Positions 59,036 through 60,185 of a stretch of DNA of 60,185 bases are shown here, one piece after another (position 1 is the first letter of the stretch; every line of letters begins with the position of its first letter). The notes under the pieces were generated by a model. That model saw only the letters and a program-made list of their open reading frames with translations, ran no database searches and was not told where the DNA came from. Origin of the DNA: an uncultured Lachnospiraceae bacterium (GTDB lineage: Bacteria; Bacillota; Clostridia; Lachnospirales; Lachnospiraceae); the NCBI GenBank assembly GCA_900550285.1, contig URRW01000012.1:1-60185 (forward strand), in the 5' to 3' direction. Made by a program: the position numbers and the translations under genes.

Positions 59036-59326
59036 TTACTGCTTTCTTTTTTCCATCAGCTTCATGATCTGGTTCATTTTAAGAAGCTCCTCGGGCGTGC
59101 TGTATTTGCGGATCGCGTCCACGATAGCCGTTGTTTCCACCGCGGAAAAGCTGATGTTTTCGTCGCGGCTTCTTTGGGCGAGCGCCATCAAAAAAGGCAG
59201 CAGCTCCTTTTGGGAAAGGGATTTGCTTTCAAAAACGAGCTTTTGGAGAAATTCCAGCTTTTTGCGCGGAATGTCCTTTACGGAAGCCTCCTGCATCCAT
59301 GCAGGGATCTGACGGTTTGTTTCCAT
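59036..59326 (-). CDS. Hypothetical protein, 96 residues
   Basis: A small helical protein (KKLEFLQKLVFESKSLSQKELLPFLMALAQRSRDENISFSAVETTAIVDAI) with no recognised family. The end is basic (EKRKQ). GGAGG sits about nine bases before the ATG. It lies 19 bases downstream of the 184-residue hypothetical gene, same strand, so the two are an operon. The mix of helix periods and a central AVETTAIV resembles sporulation or coat-related small proteins, but this is a guess. Confidence 0.6.
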   Translation of the reverse strand: METNRQIPAWMQEASVKDIPRKKLEFLQKLVFESKSLSQKELLPFLMALAQRSRDENISFSAVETTAIVDAIRKYSTPEELLKMNQIMKLMEKRKQ

Positions 59327-59345
59327 GATACATTACCTCCGGGAT

Positions 59346-59900
59346 TTAGGGATTGTTCTGGTTTTGAAAGGAAGAGGAAAACGCTTCAAACATGGCGAGC
59401 TGCTCCGGCGACAAAAGCCCCTTCAGCAGCTCCATCGGCTCTGCAGAAAAAGGCGGCGGATCGTCCGTCGGGGCAGAAGCGCCGTTTTGCGTGCCGGATG
59501 AAGCTTCCTTTTCGGAAAACATCCCGGCGAAGGGATTTTGCTGGGGCGAAAGCTGCTCAAACAGCTCCATCATCCCCTTCATTTCCTCATACATTTCAAG
59601 ACCTTTTTTCATGCTGCAGATCTGACCGAAGACAGCCCGCTCCTGCGGCGTGCAGAAATTTTTGATCTTTTCAAAAATATCCGCGATGTCCGGCTTTTCG
59701 GAAGCCTCGCAGCAGACCATGGCGGGACTGCGGCTGACACAGCCCATGGTATATTGGAGTTCCATATATTTGATCCAGACGGCGATGCTTTTCTGGCTTG
59801 CCGGATCGAAATAGGGCAGCAGCACTTTGAGGATCTGGATGTGATTTTGCGTATAGAGCGTATCGAAAGCTGCGATCGCTTCATTTTCACAGGGTTCCAT
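59346..59900 (-). CDS. Hypothetical protein, 184 residues
   Basis: Helical N-terminal part (YTQNHIQILKVLLPYFDPASQKSIAVWIKYMELQYTM), a Pro/Ser/Thr-rich loop after residue 120, and a C-terminal helix (MELLKGLLSPEQLAMFEAFSSSF). Not recognised. The pattern of two helix bundles joined by a flexible loop is common to proteins that gather around spore or division structures, but nothing confirms that. AGGAG precedes the ATG; co-transcribed with the 96-residue gene. Confidence 0.6.
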   Translation of the reverse strand: MEPCENEAIAAFDTLYTQNHIQILKVLLPYFDPASQKSIAVWIKYMELQYTMGCVSRSPAMVCCEASEKPDIADIFEKIKNFCTPQERAVFGQICSMKKGLEMYEEMKGMMELFEQLSPQQNPFAGMFSEKEASSGTQNGASAPTDDPPPFSAEPMELLKGLLSPEQLAMFEAFSSSFQNQNNP

Positions 59901-59993
59901 CTGCGTTCTCCTGTATTCTGGGTGCTGTTTTTATCATTTTTATGTGAAGGGGACACGTTTTATGAGCAAAAAACAGCCGGATATGTTCAAAGA

Positions 59994-60040
59994 GACGGGC
60001 ATCGCCGTCTGAAAACTCAGAAACGATGCCCGCGTCTTTT
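59994..60040. terminator. Hairpin between minus-strand genes
   Basis: GACGGGCATCG pairs with CGATGCCCGCGTC. The T-run is short on both sides (TTTT on the plus strand, interrupted T on the minus). It probably ends the Cys-rich gene transcript. Confidence 0.5.
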
Positions 60041-60068
60041 GGTTGGAAATGCAGATTGGCGCGCTGTT

Positions 60069-60185
60069 TTAGCAGCAGCTGCCGCAGCCGTTATTGCCAA
60101 AGCCGTTTCCGCAGCCGCAGAAGGACAGCAGGATCAGGATCCAGATGATAGAACAGCAGTTATTGCCGCCGTCGCATCCGCCGTT
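60069..60185 (-). CDS. Cys-rich small protein (HCB-like), 5' end outside the window
   Basis: The last 38 codons are visible: Gly/Asn/Cys-rich, then a short hydrophobic CCSIIWILILLSF, then CGCGNGFGNNGCGSCC. It resembles the small high-cysteine (chorion-like HCB) proteins annotated in Lachnospiraceae, made of a hydrophobic core between glycine-cysteine runs. The start lies beyond the window. Function unknown; cysteines may bind metal or cross-link. Confidence 0.6.
   Translation of the reverse strand, partial: NGGCDGGNNCCSIIWILILLSFCGCGNGFGNNGCGSCC

Overview
The window is a 60 kb chromosomal segment of a Gram-positive anaerobe, most likely a gut member of the Lachnospiraceae (class Clostridia). 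The evidence is the purine-rich GGAGG ribosome sites, a leucine T-box in front of leuS, YesM/YesN-type two-component regulation of a sugar ABC transporter, a FeoA/FeoB/FeoB-associated Cys-rich protein set, an ATP-type PEP carboxykinase, and small proteins typical of that family. The first 2.5 kb is visibly more A+T-rich than the rest and looks like decayed mobile DNA. No tRNA, rRNA, CRISPR array or intact insertion sequence was seen.

Layout. (1) 1-2.5 kb: a defence/toxin island made of a small protein plus a GNAT-toxin-like gene with an in-frame stop, the tail of a large serine recombinase, and an AbiF/AbiD-type (Abi_2) HEPN gene with a frameshift. The Abi gene lies between two copies of one small structured RNA, each ending in its own terminator. 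(2) 2.5-5.4 kb: ferrous iron uptake (feoA, feoB, Cys-rich partner) with the same operator-like sequence before feoA and feoB. (3) 5.6-8.6 kb: PD-(D/E)XK transposase-like nuclease, small acidic protein, threonine aldolase, lipoprotein. (4) 8.7-18.3 kb: housekeeping genes (M32 carboxypeptidase, bioY, NdpA-like, yaaA, bcp, metA, ligA, rluF-like, acyltransferase).

(5) 18.3-33 kb: carbohydrate locus. It holds a DUF3863 multidomain enzyme, a convergent YesN/YesM pair, a divergent three-gene sugar ABC importer without its own ATPase, an AraC regulator, a divergent MFS carrier and a GH2 glycosidase. These probably sense, import and cleave a glycan whose identity cannot be read from the sequence. (6) 33-42 kb: DUF2500-like protein, MATE exporter, an acetyltransferase with a large internal deletion, pckA, Mrp/Nbp35 ATPase plus cobO, and a secreted repeat protein behind a long inverted repeat. 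(7) 42-45.5 kb: aromatic amino acid operon aroF-tyrA-aroA. (8) 45.7-52.6 kb: EF-G-like GTPase, a large membrane protein, T-box and leuS. (9) 52.8-56.6 kb: a Gld-type ABC system with overlapping genes. (10) 56.7-60.2 kb: dinJ-yafQ, a HipA-like kinase with an unrelated small partner, two conserved hypotheticals, and a Cys-rich small protein cut by the window end.

The strongest candidate for an unusual system is the AbiF gene with its duplicated RNA at 1263-2428. It has the architecture of an RNA-antitoxin / HEPN-toxin module of the kind linked to the origin of Cas13. The second is the HipA-like kinase unit at 57475-58977.
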